Shown here one piece after another: positions 8,460 to 17,216 of a stretch of DNA of 64,000 nt. The stretch is taken from NCBI RefSeq assembly GCF_041361345.1, contig NZ_JBGKAD010000003.1, forward strand, positions 62,001 through 126,000, given 5' to 3'. The notes beneath the pieces were generated by a model. It worked only from the letters and a program-made list of their open reading frames with translations, was not told the DNA's origin and ran no database searches. This DNA comes from Halobaculum sp. MBLA0147. GTDB lineage: Archaea; Halobacteriota; Halobacteria; Halobacteriales; Haloferacaceae. Made by a program: the position numbers and the translations under genes. Positions within the stretch are counted from its first letter, which is position 1, and every line of letters begins with the position of its first letter.

Positions 8460-11090
8460 TCAGTCCTCGTCTGCCGACTCGACGGACTCGGTCGGATCGA
8501 ACCACACCTCGAACCGAGCGCCCCCCGACGTGCTCTCCGTCGCTCGGACCTGCCAGCCGTGTGCGGCGGCGATCTCGCGGACGATGGTGAGCCCGAGTCC
8601 GGTCCCCTCGTCGGCGGTCGTGTACCCACGCTCGAAGACGGTGTCCGGGTCTCCCTCGATGCCGTCACCGTCGTCGGCGACGTAGAACCCCGTCGCTGTG
8701 TCCGCCCCGTCCGCCGGGACAGATCCGCCGTCCGTCTCGTCCGCCGAATCGAGCGCGCCGACCGTCACCGTCGGTGCCTCGCCCGCGTGTTCGACCGCGT
8801 TCCCGATGAGGTTCTCCAACAGCCGCCGCAGGCGGTCCGGAGCGGCGGCGACCGTCACCGATCCGTGCGTCTCCAGCGTCGCCTCGCCGTCGCCGACCGT
8901 GAGCCAACACTGCTCGGCCAACTCGAGGACTGGGGTCGGCTCTCGGTCGTCGACGCGGTCGCCGCGTACCGCCAACTCCGTCAGGTCGTCGACGAGCCGG
9001 CCCGCTCTGTCTGCCGCCGCCCGCGCCCGGCGGAGGTCGTCGGGGTCGTCGGTCTCCGCCACGAGTTCGAGCGAGCCGCGGATCGTCTCCAACGGCGTCC
9101 GGAGGTCGTGACCGACGATGGAGACGAACTCGTCGAGCCGGTCGTGCTGGCGTTCGAGCCGACGGTTCCGCTCTGCGAGTTCACGCTCCCGTTCCAGTCG
9201 GTCGAGTGTCGCCGTCAACGTGTCCGCGAGCAACTCGAAGAGGAGTCTGTCCGTCTCGTCGTACGCGTCCGGCTCGGTACTGGAGACGATGGCGACCCCG
9301 TGGTCGCCGAGCGGTTGGAGCATCACCGACGGGGTCGACGTCGTTGCCAGCGTCGTATCTGCTTCCACATGTTCACGTAAGTCGGAGACGACGAGTGATT
9401 CACCAGAATCGAAGTGCTCCCAGATGAGTGCGGACGCCGTTCCTGGTTCGGCATTCCGTTCGTGAACCGGCTTACTACCGAGTTTCTCGACGACAGCATC
9501 GTCAACCGCGGTCGGCATAAGTCGGTTACCCTCCGCGTCTAGAAGGTGGACACCGGTCAGTGGCAGTCCAACTGCCTCCCGAGCGGCATCGACGGCGACA
9601 CTCGCTGCTTCCCTCGGGTCGTCGGCGTTGAGGAACTGCTCTGTACGTCGTTGAAGCTCAGCGAGTTTCTCTTCACGTTCGCGAATCGTCGCTTCACGCT
9701 CGAAGCGATCGACGACCGCCTCTGCAGTGGAAACGAGCAACCGTGCTAGGACCCGCTCGGTTTCGCCAATCGCCGTCGCATCGGGAGACCCGGCGACGAA
9801 GACACCGAGTCCGTCGACGGGGAGCACGAGTTCGCTCCTGATCGGTGTCTCCGGGTTCGCGACGGCCTCGTGGTCCCGCACGTCGTCCCTGAACACCGCC
9901 TCTCCGGTGCGGTGGACGTGACCGACGACGGAGTCGTCGACGGACAACGGCGGGACGGGGTCCAACAGGTCTTCGGCCGCGTCCGTGGTCACGACTGGGT
10001 CCAGCACGTCGCCGTCTGGAACGTACACGGCGGCGACGGAGAGTCCGACCACGTCGGCGGCGGCGTCGACCACGGACGCGGCGAGTTCCGTCCGATCGTC
10101 GCTGCGGACTACGTCTCGTGTCCGCTCGAACAGCGCGGCGAGTCGCCGCTCGCGTCGTCGGCGACTCGTCACGTCTCTGGCGTACACGACCAGTGCGTCG
10201 ACCAGTGGATCGTCGCGGAGGTCGCGCACTCTGAGTTCGGCCCACCGCCACTGCCCGTCCGCGTGCTGGACACGACACTCGACGGTGAACGTCTCGACGC
10301 CGTCGCCGGTCTCTGCGTGGTCGATCCGGTTCACGACCCGGCCGTCGACACCGCCCGAGTTCGTGACCTGGCCGTCGATGTCACTCGCATCGGGGCCGCT
10401 CGTGTCGCGGTCGCCCGACCCGTCAGTGTCCGTCTCCGTGCCGTTCTCGCCACCCCGTCCCAGGAACCGGTCGAAGGCACGAGCGACCGTGTCGGCGGCG
10501 TCCGGGTGGAGGAACTCGTCGAAGGAGTGGCCGACGACGGCCTCCGGATCGTACCCCAGCACGCGCTCGACGGCGGGGCTGCAGTAGCCGACCACGCCGT
10601 CGCCGTCGACCGTGGCGACCACGTCCGTCGACGCCTCGATCAGCCGGCGGTACTGCTCTTCCGTGCGCTCGACCGCTCGTTCCGCGCGGTACCCCTCGAC
10701 TGCGTTCTCGACGCGATTCCACAACACCGTGAACTGGGTACTCCCCGGGTCCTTCTGGACGTAGTCGGTCACGCCCGCCGAGATCGCCTCGCTGGCGACC
10801 TCCTCGCTGCCGCGACCGGTGAACAAGACGAACGGCAGGTCGCCGAACCGCTCGCGCACGGCTCGCAGGAACTCGATCCCGTCGCGCTCCGGCATGTCGT
10901 AGTCCGAGACGACACAGTCGTACGTCTCCTCGGCGAGCCGATCCAGTGCCGCCGCCGGACTCGTGACGCTCTCGACGGTCGCCGACTCCGACTCGCGTTC
11001 CAGGGCGTCTGCGACCAACGATCCGAACGCCTCGTCGTCGTCGACGTGGAGGACGCGAAGTGACCGCCCGCTATCGATTTTCGTTCTCAT
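8460..11090 (-). CDS. Hybrid histidine kinase: receiver-PAS-GAF-GAF-HisKA-HATPase
   Basis: A protein of 876 residues, soluble. The N-terminal receiver spans about 10-125 (VLHVDDDE, VVSDYDMP, YVQKDPG). A PAS domain (about 145-325) carries a Gly/Asp-rich insert. It is followed by two GAF domains (about 345-490 and 510-650), HisKA with the phospho-His in IVGHDLRTPLETI, and HATPase with NLIGNAVEH and TADEGTGLGL. This receiver-first order is common in haloarchaea. The start ATG 11090 is directly preceded by GGAG and starts the receiver at the usual place; an in-frame start 14 codons upstream is less likely. Bases about 9345-9740 (residues 450-582, second GAF) are visibly lower in GC than the rest, which suggests recombination of that module. 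Confidence 0.9.
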   Translation of the reverse strand: MRTKIDSGRSLRVLHVDDDEAFGSLVADALERESESATVESVTSPAAALDRLAEETYDCVVSDYDMPERDGIEFLRAVRERFGDLPFVLFTGRGSEEVASEAISAGVTDYVQKDPGSTQFTVLWNRVENAVEGYRAERAVERTEEQYRRLIEASTDVVATVDGDGVVGYCSPAVERVLGYDPEAVVGHSFDEFLHPDAADTVARAFDRFLGRGGENGTETDTDGSGDRDTSGPDASDIDGQVTNSGGVDGRVVNRIDHAETGDGVETFTVECRVQHADGQWRWAELRVRDLRDDPLVDALVVYARDVTSRRRRERRLAALFERTRDVVRSDDRTELAASVVDAAADVVGLSVAAVYVPDGDVLDPVVTTDAAEDLLDPVPPLSVDDSVVGHVHRTGEAVFRDDVRDHEAVANPETPIRSELVLPVDGLGVFVAGSPDATAIGETERVLARLLVSTAEAVVDRFEREATIREREEKLAELQRRTEQFLNADDPREAASVAVDAAREAVGLPLTGVHLLDAEGNRLMPTAVDDAVVEKLGSKPVHERNAEPGTASALIWEHFDSGESLVVSDLREHVEADTTLATTSTPSVMLQPLGDHGVAIVSSTEPDAYDETDRLLFELLADTLTATLDRLERERELAERNRRLERQHDRLDEFVSIVGHDLRTPLETIRGSLELVAETDDPDDLRRARAAADRAGRLVDDLTELAVRGDRVDDREPTPVLELAEQCWLTVGDGEATLETHGSVTVAAAPDRLRRLLENLIGNAVEHAGEAPTVTVGALDSADETDGGSVPADGADTATGFYVADDGDGIEGDPDTVFERGYTTADEGTGLGLTIVREIAAAHGWQVRATESTSGGARFEVWFDPTESVESADED

Positions 11091-11276
11091 CTCCGATCTG
11101 TTAATACCGCCTACTGAGTCCCACTCACACAAGTACAGTTCGATACCACTCTGCCGCGGGGGCGGGTAGCGGCGGCCGGGACCGGGACCCGTGCGTGGCG
11201 GGCAGTGTCCGGCCGCAGTCCCCGACGACGGTGACCCTCCGAGATCCGACGACCGAGCAGCACCAACTCCCTCGAC

Positions 11277-12641
11277 TCACTCGTGTGCTTCGGTCCCGCC
11301 GTCGCGGTACCGCGCGAGGACGACGGCGAGTGCGCCCTCGCGGTCGGTTCGCGACCGGCCGTAGACGAGGTACCACGCGACGCCGCCGACGACGATTCCA
11401 GCCGCGCCGAGGATCGGCACGGTCCCCATCTGTGTGAGCAGCGCGAGCCCACCGACGAGTCCGACGACCTGGACGACCGGGTAGCCCGGTGCTCGGAACG
11501 ACGGCTGGTACGAGTCGACGTCGCTCGTGCGGAACACGATCAGCGCGACGTTGACGATCGAGAACACGAGGATCTGGAACGCGCTCGCCAACTTCGCGAG
11601 GTCGACCACGTCGACGAACGCGATCAGTGCGAGCAGGAGCCCGCCGGTCACGAGGATGGCGGTCGCGGGTGTCTTGAACCGCTCGCTGACCCCGGCGAGC
11701 GTCTCAGGTGCCAACGAGTCGCGACTCATCGCCAGCGGGAACCGCGAGGACGCGAGCACACCGGCGTTCGCCATGCTGGTCAGTGCCAGAATCGCGACCA
11801 CGGAGATCACCACGACGCCGACTCCACCGAACAGTCGACCGGCGCCGTCGGCCATCGGCGTCAACGACGGCCCGCCACCCGGCCCGCTGGTGGTCAACGT
11901 CGTCGGATCGTTGAGCCCGACCACCGCCGCGACGACCAGCGTGTACAACACCACCATCGCGCCCATCGAGACGAGGATCCCCAGCGGGAGGTTCCGGTCG
12001 GGGTTCTCGATCTCCTCGGCGACGCTGGCGATCTTCGTCACCCCGGCGTAGGAGACGAACACGAACGCCGCCGCGGTGACGACGCCGTCGGCTCCCTCTG
12101 CGGCGAACCCGCTGAACCGAGCCGTGTCGACGGCGAAGCCGGCGTCGACGACGTACGCCACCAGTGCCACCACCACGGCTGTGACGACGATCGACTGCGC
12201 CTTCCCACTCTGTTCGGTACCGACGACGTTGAGCACGACGATCAGCGCCGCCAGCCCCAGTGCGACGGCCTTCACCAGTCCGTCCGACAGCGGGACCAGC
12301 AACAGGAGGTACGCCCCCAACCCGACCAGTGCGAAGGAGCTCTTGAACACGAGCGAGAACCACGCACCGAGTCCGGCGACGGTGCCGGCCAACGGGCCCA
12401 TCGCCCGGTCGATGTAGAGGTACGTGCCGCCGGACTCCGGCATCGCGGTGGCCATCTCGGCCTTCGAGAGCGCCGCCGGCAGCACGACCAGTCCCGCCAG
12501 CACGTACGCGACGATCACCGCAGGCCCGGCCTCTTTCAGTCCGAGTGCGGGCAACACGAAGATACCGCTCCCGATCATCGCACCCATACTGATCGTGACC
12601 GTCGCGTACAGCCCCAGGTCTCGCTCTAGATCGTCCGTCAC
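11277..12641 (-). CDS. APC superfamily amino acid permease
   Basis: A protein of 454 residues with about 12 membrane helices. Helix 1 carries the family motif ISMGAMIGSGIFVLP, with the unwound GSG substrate site. A CAT/AAT-type body follows (PESGGTYLYIDRAMGP). It should import or exchange amino acids across the membrane; the specificity cannot be read. The start is GTG 12641, decided by a strong GGAGGTG sequence about six bases upstream; the longer frame to 12737 would add a basic, non-conserved leader. The upstream universal stress protein gene is on the same strand, 121 bases away. Such APC-UspA pairs are frequent in haloarchaea and may be co-regulated. Confidence 0.9.
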   Translation of the reverse strand: MTDDLERDLGLYATVTISMGAMIGSGIFVLPALGLKEAGPAVIVAYVLAGLVVLPAALSKAEMATAMPESGGTYLYIDRAMGPLAGTVAGLGAWFSLVFKSSFALVGLGAYLLLLVPLSDGLVKAVALGLAALIVVLNVVGTEQSGKAQSIVVTAVVVALVAYVVDAGFAVDTARFSGFAAEGADGVVTAAAFVFVSYAGVTKIASVAEEIENPDRNLPLGILVSMGAMVVLYTLVVAAVVGLNDPTTLTTSGPGGGPSLTPMADGAGRLFGGVGVVVISVVAILALTSMANAGVLASSRFPLAMSRDSLAPETLAGVSERFKTPATAILVTGGLLLALIAFVDVVDLAKLASAFQILVFSIVNVALIVFRTSDVDSYQPSFRAPGYPVVQVVGLVGGLALLTQMGTVPILGAAGIVVGGVAWYLVYGRSRTDREGALAVVLARYRDGGTEAHE

Positions 12642-12762
12642 GCGACGGCACCTCCCGACCCGGCCGCCGTGTCGTGCGTCGTCCGTCCCGTCCGCGAGCG
12701 GGGTCGTGACCGACGCTGCCCGCGTGGCCTCCGACACCGCTCGCTCGCCGTGTGGATCGGTG

Positions 12763-13485
12763 TCAGGGCTCTGCCCCCTCGACGTTCCGGACGACGAAGG
12801 CGGGGTCGTTCGTGTCGGCGGTCACCTGTGCCGGGACGGTCCCGAGGATTCGCTCGCGCAGTGACGGCTCCGTCTCGCCGAGCACGAGCACGTCGAAGTC
12901 CGCACCGAGCTCGACGATGCTGCGCCCCACGTCGTCGTCCGTGGACAGTCGACTGTCGATTCGGTCGGCGGCGACAGCGCTGTCGACGAGTCGGTCGGTC
13001 GCGTCCGCGAGGAGTTCCTCGCCGGGGCGGCGGTCGGACGACTGGGCCGTGTGGAACAGCGTGACCGACGCGTCGCTCGCAGCGAGGAGGTCGCCGACGA
13101 ACGAGACGATCCGGTCGAGGTTCGCCTCCCCACGGAGTGGGACGGCGATCCGGTCGACAGAGTCGGCTCGTCCCGGCGACAGGATCACGTCACACCCCTC
13201 CTCGACCGCGACCCTGTCGACCGTCTTCTCGCGGGCCTTGCCGAACACGAGACGCGTGGTCGTCGTGATGCCGGCGCGCTCGAACGGCTGGGCGAGGGTC
13301 TCCAGTTCGGCGGTCGCGTCCGCCTCGAACTGGGCGCGTCCCGCCGACGGCGGCGTCTGTTCCGGCAACCCGTAGTGGCCGAGAACGACCACCTCCATCG
13401 TGGCGAGTGTGTCGACCAACACCGGTGGCACCGGCTCGGCGTCGGGCAGTTCGAACGGGACGAGGACGTTGTGTGTCGGACTCAT
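12763..13485 (-). CDS. Universal stress protein (UspA family)
   Basis: A protein of 240 residues. It begins THNVLVPFELP and continues with alternating strands and helices of the Usp alpha/beta fold. The C-terminal part has FDVLVLGETEPSLRERILG, close to the ATP-binding G-x2-G-x9-G region of Usp proteins but not a perfect match, so ATP binding is uncertain. ATG 13485 starts exactly before the first strand. It precedes the APC permease gene on the same strand. Usp domains bound to or encoded with amino acid transporters are thought to modulate transport. Confidence 0.85.
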   Translation of the reverse strand: MSPTHNVLVPFELPDAEPVPPVLVDTLATMEVVVLGHYGLPEQTPPSAGRAQFEADATAELETLAQPFERAGITTTTRLVFGKAREKTVDRVAVEEGCDVILSPGRADSVDRIAVPLRGEANLDRIVSFVGDLLAASDASVTLFHTAQSSDRRPGEELLADATDRLVDSAVAADRIDSRLSTDDDVGRSIVELGADFDVLVLGETEPSLRERILGTVPAQVTADTNDPAFVVRNVEGAEP

Positions 13486-13676
13486 AGCTGGTGTGGTGAA
13501 CGGCAGCTCATCCGCCGATCCGGGGCGTTGCACCCGCCGTCGCGCCCCGTGTCGCGCGTCTCTGCCGCAGACTGCCAGTGCGGTGTCGGATACGGTACCG
13601 GACCGGGTGCAGACGGCGGTGCTACCGACCCCGTACGCTTCAACCTTCGGGCGGTCCTCGGACGCCGGTCTCGCCG

Positions 13677-13964
13677 TCACTCTCGACCCGGTGGCGAACG
13701 GACGGCCGCCAACACCCCGCGAAGACGGTGTGCTGCGACCGCGACGCCGAGCGCGAGGAGTCCGAGCAGACGGACGCGTCGCGTCGCGTTCGGTCGCGGG
13801 TCGAACTCCACCGCCAGGACGCGGTCGTACCCCCACGCCGCGGTCGCCAGCAGTCGATCCGGGACGAGCAGGTGTGCAAGTCCCGAGCAGATACCCACCA
13901 CCGTCACGTACCGGAGCAGCGCGTCGAGTCGCACGGCGGCCTCTCGTCGCGCCAGCGGTTCCAA
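13677..13964 (-). CDS. Small membrane protein, unknown
   Basis: A protein of 95 residues with two hydrophobic segments (about residues 18-40 and 63-83), separated by a polar stretch with RPNATRRVR. I do not recognise the family. Codon usage and the position between the peptidase-like gene and the Usp gene, all on the same strand, support a real gene, but the start could also lie nearby. Confidence 0.5.
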   Translation of the reverse strand: MEPLARREAAVRLDALLRYVTVVGICSGLAHLLVPDRLLATAAWGYDRVLAVEFDPRPNATRRVRLLGLLALGVAVAAHRLRGVLAAVRSPPGRE

Positions 13965-14031
13965 CGTGTCGGTTCGGCGTGCCGTCCGTCTCTGCTGTAC
14001 ACCGAACCCCCGACCACTCTCCCACGAGCGA

Positions 14032-14514
14032 CTAGAGCAACAACACCCCAGCGACGATCAGCGTCGTCAGCACCGCCAGCGCGTCGGCGGCCTGCTGGGT
14101 GCCCGGCCGACCGCGGACGAGGAACTCGCCCGCGTCGCGTGCCTCGCTCGGGGCGAGTGCGACGGCCAGGTCGCCCGCCGAGAGCGTGCCCCACAGCGCA
14201 CACAGCATCGCCGCGACGAGCGCGGTGGTCCCCGAGACCGTCCCGGAGAGTCGGAGCGCGAGGGCGACGCCGAGGAACACCGGCGTCGGGGCGACGGCGA
14301 CGAGTCGGACGAGCCACAAGGGACTCTCCTCGTCCAAGTCGGCATCGAACCGCCACAGCGGGTCGGCCGACCCCTCCCACTCCGGGAGCAGTGTCAGGCG
14401 GTAGGTGAGTCCCGCCGCTGCCGCCGGGAGCACGTGTGCGAGTTCGTGTGGCACCACGAGCACCGCCGCGGCGGTCCGCAGCGGGCCGCGGACGCGTCGT
14501 CTCGACTCGGCCAT
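14032..14514 (-). CDS. HExxH membrane metalloprotease-like protein
   Basis: A protein of 160 residues. A zinc-type motif HELAH sits near residue 23 inside a hydrophobic helix (AVLVVPHELAHVLPAAAAG), and three or four more hydrophobic helices follow. The layout resembles small M50/DUF3267-type membrane metallopeptidases, although a third zinc ligand (N/DPDG-like) is not obvious. Activity is therefore uncertain. ATG 14514 was chosen because the longer frame upstream is rich in Arg and lacks family character. The gene is divergent from the Nudix gene at 14678. Confidence 0.7.
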   Translation of the reverse strand: MAESRRRVRGPLRTAAAVLVVPHELAHVLPAAAAGLTYRLTLLPEWEGSADPLWRFDADLDEESPLWLVRLVAVAPTPVFLGVALALRLSGTVSGTTALVAAMLCALWGTLSAGDLAVALAPSEARDAGEFLVRGRPGTQQAADALAVLTTLIVAGVLLL

Positions 14515-14677
14515 CCGTCTCCGTGTGTCCCACGGGCCGGAGCCGCAAAAACGACACCGTGCCGTCGGAGCGGTCGGGTCGTCTCTCGGACGAGAGCGAC
14601 CCTCGCGGTGTGGTCTCCGCGACGACTCGACGACTCGACACCGAACAGTGAAGTGCCGAGACACTATCGTGGCGACG

Positions 14678-15313
14678 ATGAGCGACTGGGAGTCGATGGC
14701 CGAGGAGATCGAACGCCGTACAGACCGAGTGCTCTCGGAGTTGGACGAGCGGTGGGGTGACCACGAGCGACGCGAGCCGCTCCAGTACGGTCCCAGTCCC
14801 GTCGACCCCGACGGGCCACCCGCGTCCGTCGCCGAGCAACTGGAGACGATGGCCGGGATCGCCTCCGTCTACGTCTTCTACACCGACGAGCGGCGCGAGA
14901 CGGTGCTCGTCTACAACCCGGGCGGCGGGTGGGAGCCACCCGGCGGACGGATCGAACCGGACCAGACCCCCGAGGAGACGGCCCGCGCCGAGGCCCGCGA
15001 GGAGACCGGCGCCGAAATCGAACTCACCGAGTTGGTGTACACACGACGGGTCGAGTACACCTGGGCGAGCGGACACAGCGTCGCGTTGCCGCTCGCGCAG
15101 TTCGCAGGACACCGCACGGACGGCCGTCTCCAGGTCGAACGCGAGGGGAACACACACCCGGCGGTCTCGCGCGCCCACCCCGGACTCTCCCGTGGCACGG
15201 GGCTGTTCGACGCCGAGACACTGCCGGAGTTACGGCGTGACACCGAGCGGGTGGCGTCGCTGTTGAACGAGCCGCCCGAGTGGAACCCGGACGGCGACCA
15301 CTCCTCCGTCTGA
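14678..15313 (+). CDS. Nudix hydrolase
   Basis: A protein of 211 residues. The Nudix box runs from about residue 87 to 109: GGRIEPDQTPEETA is followed by REETGAE, which matches GX5EX7REUXEEXGU. The domain hydrolyses nucleoside diphosphates linked to another moiety; the substrate is not evident. About 60 residues precede the catalytic core (acidic and helical, ending VYVFYTDERRE). The start ATG 14678 opens the acidic N-terminus; upstream codons in frame do not look coding. Confidence 0.9.
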   Translation: MSDWESMAEEIERRTDRVLSELDERWGDHERREPLQYGPSPVDPDGPPASVAEQLETMAGIASVYVFYTDERRETVLVYNPGGGWEPPGGRIEPDQTPEETARAEAREETGAEIELTELVYTRRVEYTWASGHSVALPLAQFAGHRTDGRLQVEREGNTHPAVSRAHPGLSRGTGLFDAETLPELRRDTERVASLLNEPPEWNPDGDHSSV

Positions 15314-15395
15314 TCGTCGGTCTCGTGTGTTCGCCACGATCCGAGGGCTCGCCAACGTCGAAACGGGTTTGCGCTCGCACCGCGTACCGTCGCCC

Positions 15396-15761
15396 ATGTC
15401 GGAGACCGACACCGAGGTCGAGACCGAGACGACGGGCGAGACAGACGCCGAAGAGACACACGGAGCGGCCGAGTCGGACGAGGAGACGGACCTCACACTG
15501 ATCCGCGCCGGGCGGGAGTTCGAGCGCGAGTACCGGGTCGACGCGAGCGGTGCTGGGGAGTTCCTGGTCGCACTCGGCGAACAGCTCCGCGACGACGAGG
15601 AAGTGACCATCACCGACGAGGAGGAGGGGTGGGAACTCCCGTTCGCCTTCGGCGACCCGGTCGAGTTGGAGGTCGACTTCGACGGCGTCGGCGACCCGGA
15701 ACTGGAGATCGAGGTCCAGATCCCCGGGCGGACGGACGAGGAGCCCCCGAGCGTCGAGTGA
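15396..15761 (+). CDS. amphi-Trp domain protein
   Basis: A protein of 121 residues. The first 30 are almost only Glu, Asp and Thr. The rest (about 33-115) fits the haloarchaeal amphi-Trp pattern: GAGEFLVALGEQLRDDEEVT, then GWELPFAFGDPVELEVDF and a final pair of strands. The biochemical role of the family is unknown. ATG 15396 is the only sensible start. It is convergent with the small membrane protein gene at 15799. Confidence 0.75.
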   Translation: MSETDTEVETETTGETDAEETHGAAESDEETDLTLIRAGREFEREYRVDASGAGEFLVALGEQLRDDEEVTITDEEEGWELPFAFGDPVELEVDFDGVGDPELEIEVQIPGRTDEEPPSVE

Positions 15762-15798
15762 GACGGGCCACCACCGACACGACCCGGTCACCGATCCG

Positions 15799-16185
15799 TC
15801 ACTCTCGCTGGAGTAACACGATCAGGACGGCGATCAACACGACCTGCGCGAGTTTGTCGACCGCGCCGAGCGTCCCGACGTCGCCCGGGAACGACTTCTC
15901 TCCGCCGGCGAAGTTGAACAGGTACCAGAGGACGATCTGCCCGGCGGTGAACGGGACCCCGAGCCGGTAGAGGAGCCCACGCCGGTAGTTCGCGGCGACG
16001 CCGACGGCGGCCGCGACGAACACCACGCCCGCGAAGAGGAACGAGATCCCGAGTGGGCTGGGTGCGAAGCTCACACCCAGCCAGAGGTGGACCGCACCGC
16101 TGACGACCGCGGCGACGATGCCGACGTAGTGGAGCGGTTCCAGCGACGCCGTGTCCGACGTCCCAGACTCGGTGGCAGTGCTCAT
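15799..16185 (-). CDS. Four-helix membrane protein, haloarchaeal hypothetical
   Basis: A protein of 128 residues with four hydrophobic segments: LHYVGIVAAVVSGAVHLWLG, SFLFAGVVFVAAAVGVAA, TAGQIVLWYLFNF and VVLIAVLIVLL. A short polar Thr/Ser-rich N-terminus precedes them. It resembles a conserved haloarchaeal protein with no known function. ATG 16185 was chosen over a start eight codons upstream. Confidence 0.65.
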   Translation of the reverse strand: MSTATESGTSDTASLEPLHYVGIVAAVVSGAVHLWLGVSFAPSPLGISFLFAGVVFVAAAVGVAANYRRGLLYRLGVPFTAGQIVLWYLFNFAGGEKSFPGDVGTLGAVDKLAQVVLIAVLIVLLQRE

Positions 16186-16275
16186 ACGTCCAGCAGGCAC
16201 GGGAGTCACTTGAGTATCGGGGCAGCGGCGACGAGCGACCCACTGGGGTCGCTAGTCGACGGGACGCTCTACGAC

Positions 16276-16686
16276 CTACACACCAGTTTGTCGTCGTCCG
16301 GGGTCGCTCGTCACACCGAGGCCGAGATCGATCTGGATGTCGTCGTACGGGACGACCGGCCGCTTCGATCGGCCGTCGGAGTCGTACTCGATCACGTCGT
16401 ACTCTTCGAGTCGATCGAGGTTCCGCGACACGTCTCTGATGTCTCTGTCGATGAGTCGAGCCGCCTCCCGTATGCTCGCCGGGTCCTCGCGGGCGATCGT
16501 TCGGAGGAGGTCGATCGCACGCGGCGAGAACACACGTCCGAGTTCGTCCGTACTCTCGAACGTGATCCGACGCGGACCCTCCTCGACCGGAGGTTCGTCC
16601 TCGAGTGCCCGTTCGAACGCCGTCTGTGCGCGCTCCTCGACGTCCTCGATCGTCCCGACTGTCACGACGAGTGTTCGTTGTGTCAT
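16276..16686 (-). CDS. Winged-helix protein, TumA-like antitoxin (HVO_A0114 family)
   Basis: A protein of 136 residues. A winged-helix domain is visible at about 55-115 (SPRAIDLLRTIAREDPASIR, then RDVSRNLDRLEEYDVIEYD), typical of the HVO_A0114-type putative DNA-binding family. The start ATG 16686 has GGGAG eight bases upstream; an earlier in-frame ATG at 16737 would overlap the gene before it. The preceding gene on the same strand encodes a TumE-like protein (34 bases between). That pairing is known as a TumE-TumA type toxin-antitoxin module, so this protein is probably the antitoxin and autorepressor. Confidence 0.8.
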   Translation of the reverse strand: MTQRTLVVTVGTIEDVEERAQTAFERALEDEPPVEEGPRRITFESTDELGRVFSPRAIDLLRTIAREDPASIREAARLIDRDIRDVSRNLDRLEEYDVIEYDSDGRSKRPVVPYDDIQIDLGLGVTSDPGRRQTGV

Positions 16687-16720
16687 GGTGATCTCCCGTC
16701 TGGCACCGACGGGCCGAGCC

Positions 16721-17023
16721 TCACACTCGACCGACATCCGGAATCTCCCTGAAGAAGCGGTCGAGAACCGCCTCGTATCCCGGAAACTCGTAGTCCTCGT
16801 CCAATCCCGCTCCGGTGTGTCGCTCGTGGTGTCCGTGCGAGTTGTCGTACCTGACGACAGTCTCGCCGTCCCGAGTCCCGTAGTGGAGCAGGTACTTCAC
16901 TCCGTCTGGGAACTTCTCGGACTCGGTGACCGACAGCACGCGTACCCTGACCACCGTCCGGTCGGTCGGGTAGTACGTCTCGTCTTCGACCACGTCGACG
17001 CCGTCCGCCGGTACCGTCGACAC
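16721..17023 (-). CDS. TumE-like toxin (DUF6516 family)
   Basis: A protein of about 100 residues. The core TESEKFPDGVKYLLHYGT, VVRYDNSHGHHERH and YEFPGYEAVLDRFF matches TumE/DUF6516 proteins, including the conserved YDN-(x)n-HH-H cluster that may form the active site. The start is uncertain: GTG 17023 gives the usual family length, while the frame is open to a GTG at 17077. It is followed by the winged-helix antitoxin candidate. The target of TumE-type toxins is not settled, so only the family assignment is claimed. Confidence 0.75.
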   Translation of the reverse strand: MSTVPADGVDVVEDETYYPTDRTVVRVRVLSVTESEKFPDGVKYLLHYGTRDGETVVRYDNSHGHHERHTGAGLDEDYEFPGYEAVLDRFFREIPDVGRV

Positions 17024-17107
17024 TCGATGGGATTCGTCCCAACGACGAGAGTGTTGTGGCACGTCCCATCGGAACACTTGACCGTGTACAGCACCGACGC
17101 GACGATA

Positions 17108-17166
17108 CTCTTCACCCTCTCTGTTCTCTCCCTCTTCTCGCGCTCTTCACCCTCTCTGTTCTCTCC
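17108..17166. repeat. 24-bp direct repeat, pyrimidine-rich
   Basis: Two exact copies start with ctcttcaccctctctgttct (17108-17131 and 17143-17166), 35 bp apart, between the ligase stop codon and the 5' end of the TumE-like gene. The plus strand is almost pure pyrimidine here. It could be an operator of the TA module, a transcript end of genes on the plus strand, or a slippage product. Confidence 0.75.
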
Positions 17167-17216
17167 CCGTCCCCGCCGCTCCCGTCGGGGGTGTCCTCGA
17201 GCGTGTCCCCACCGCC

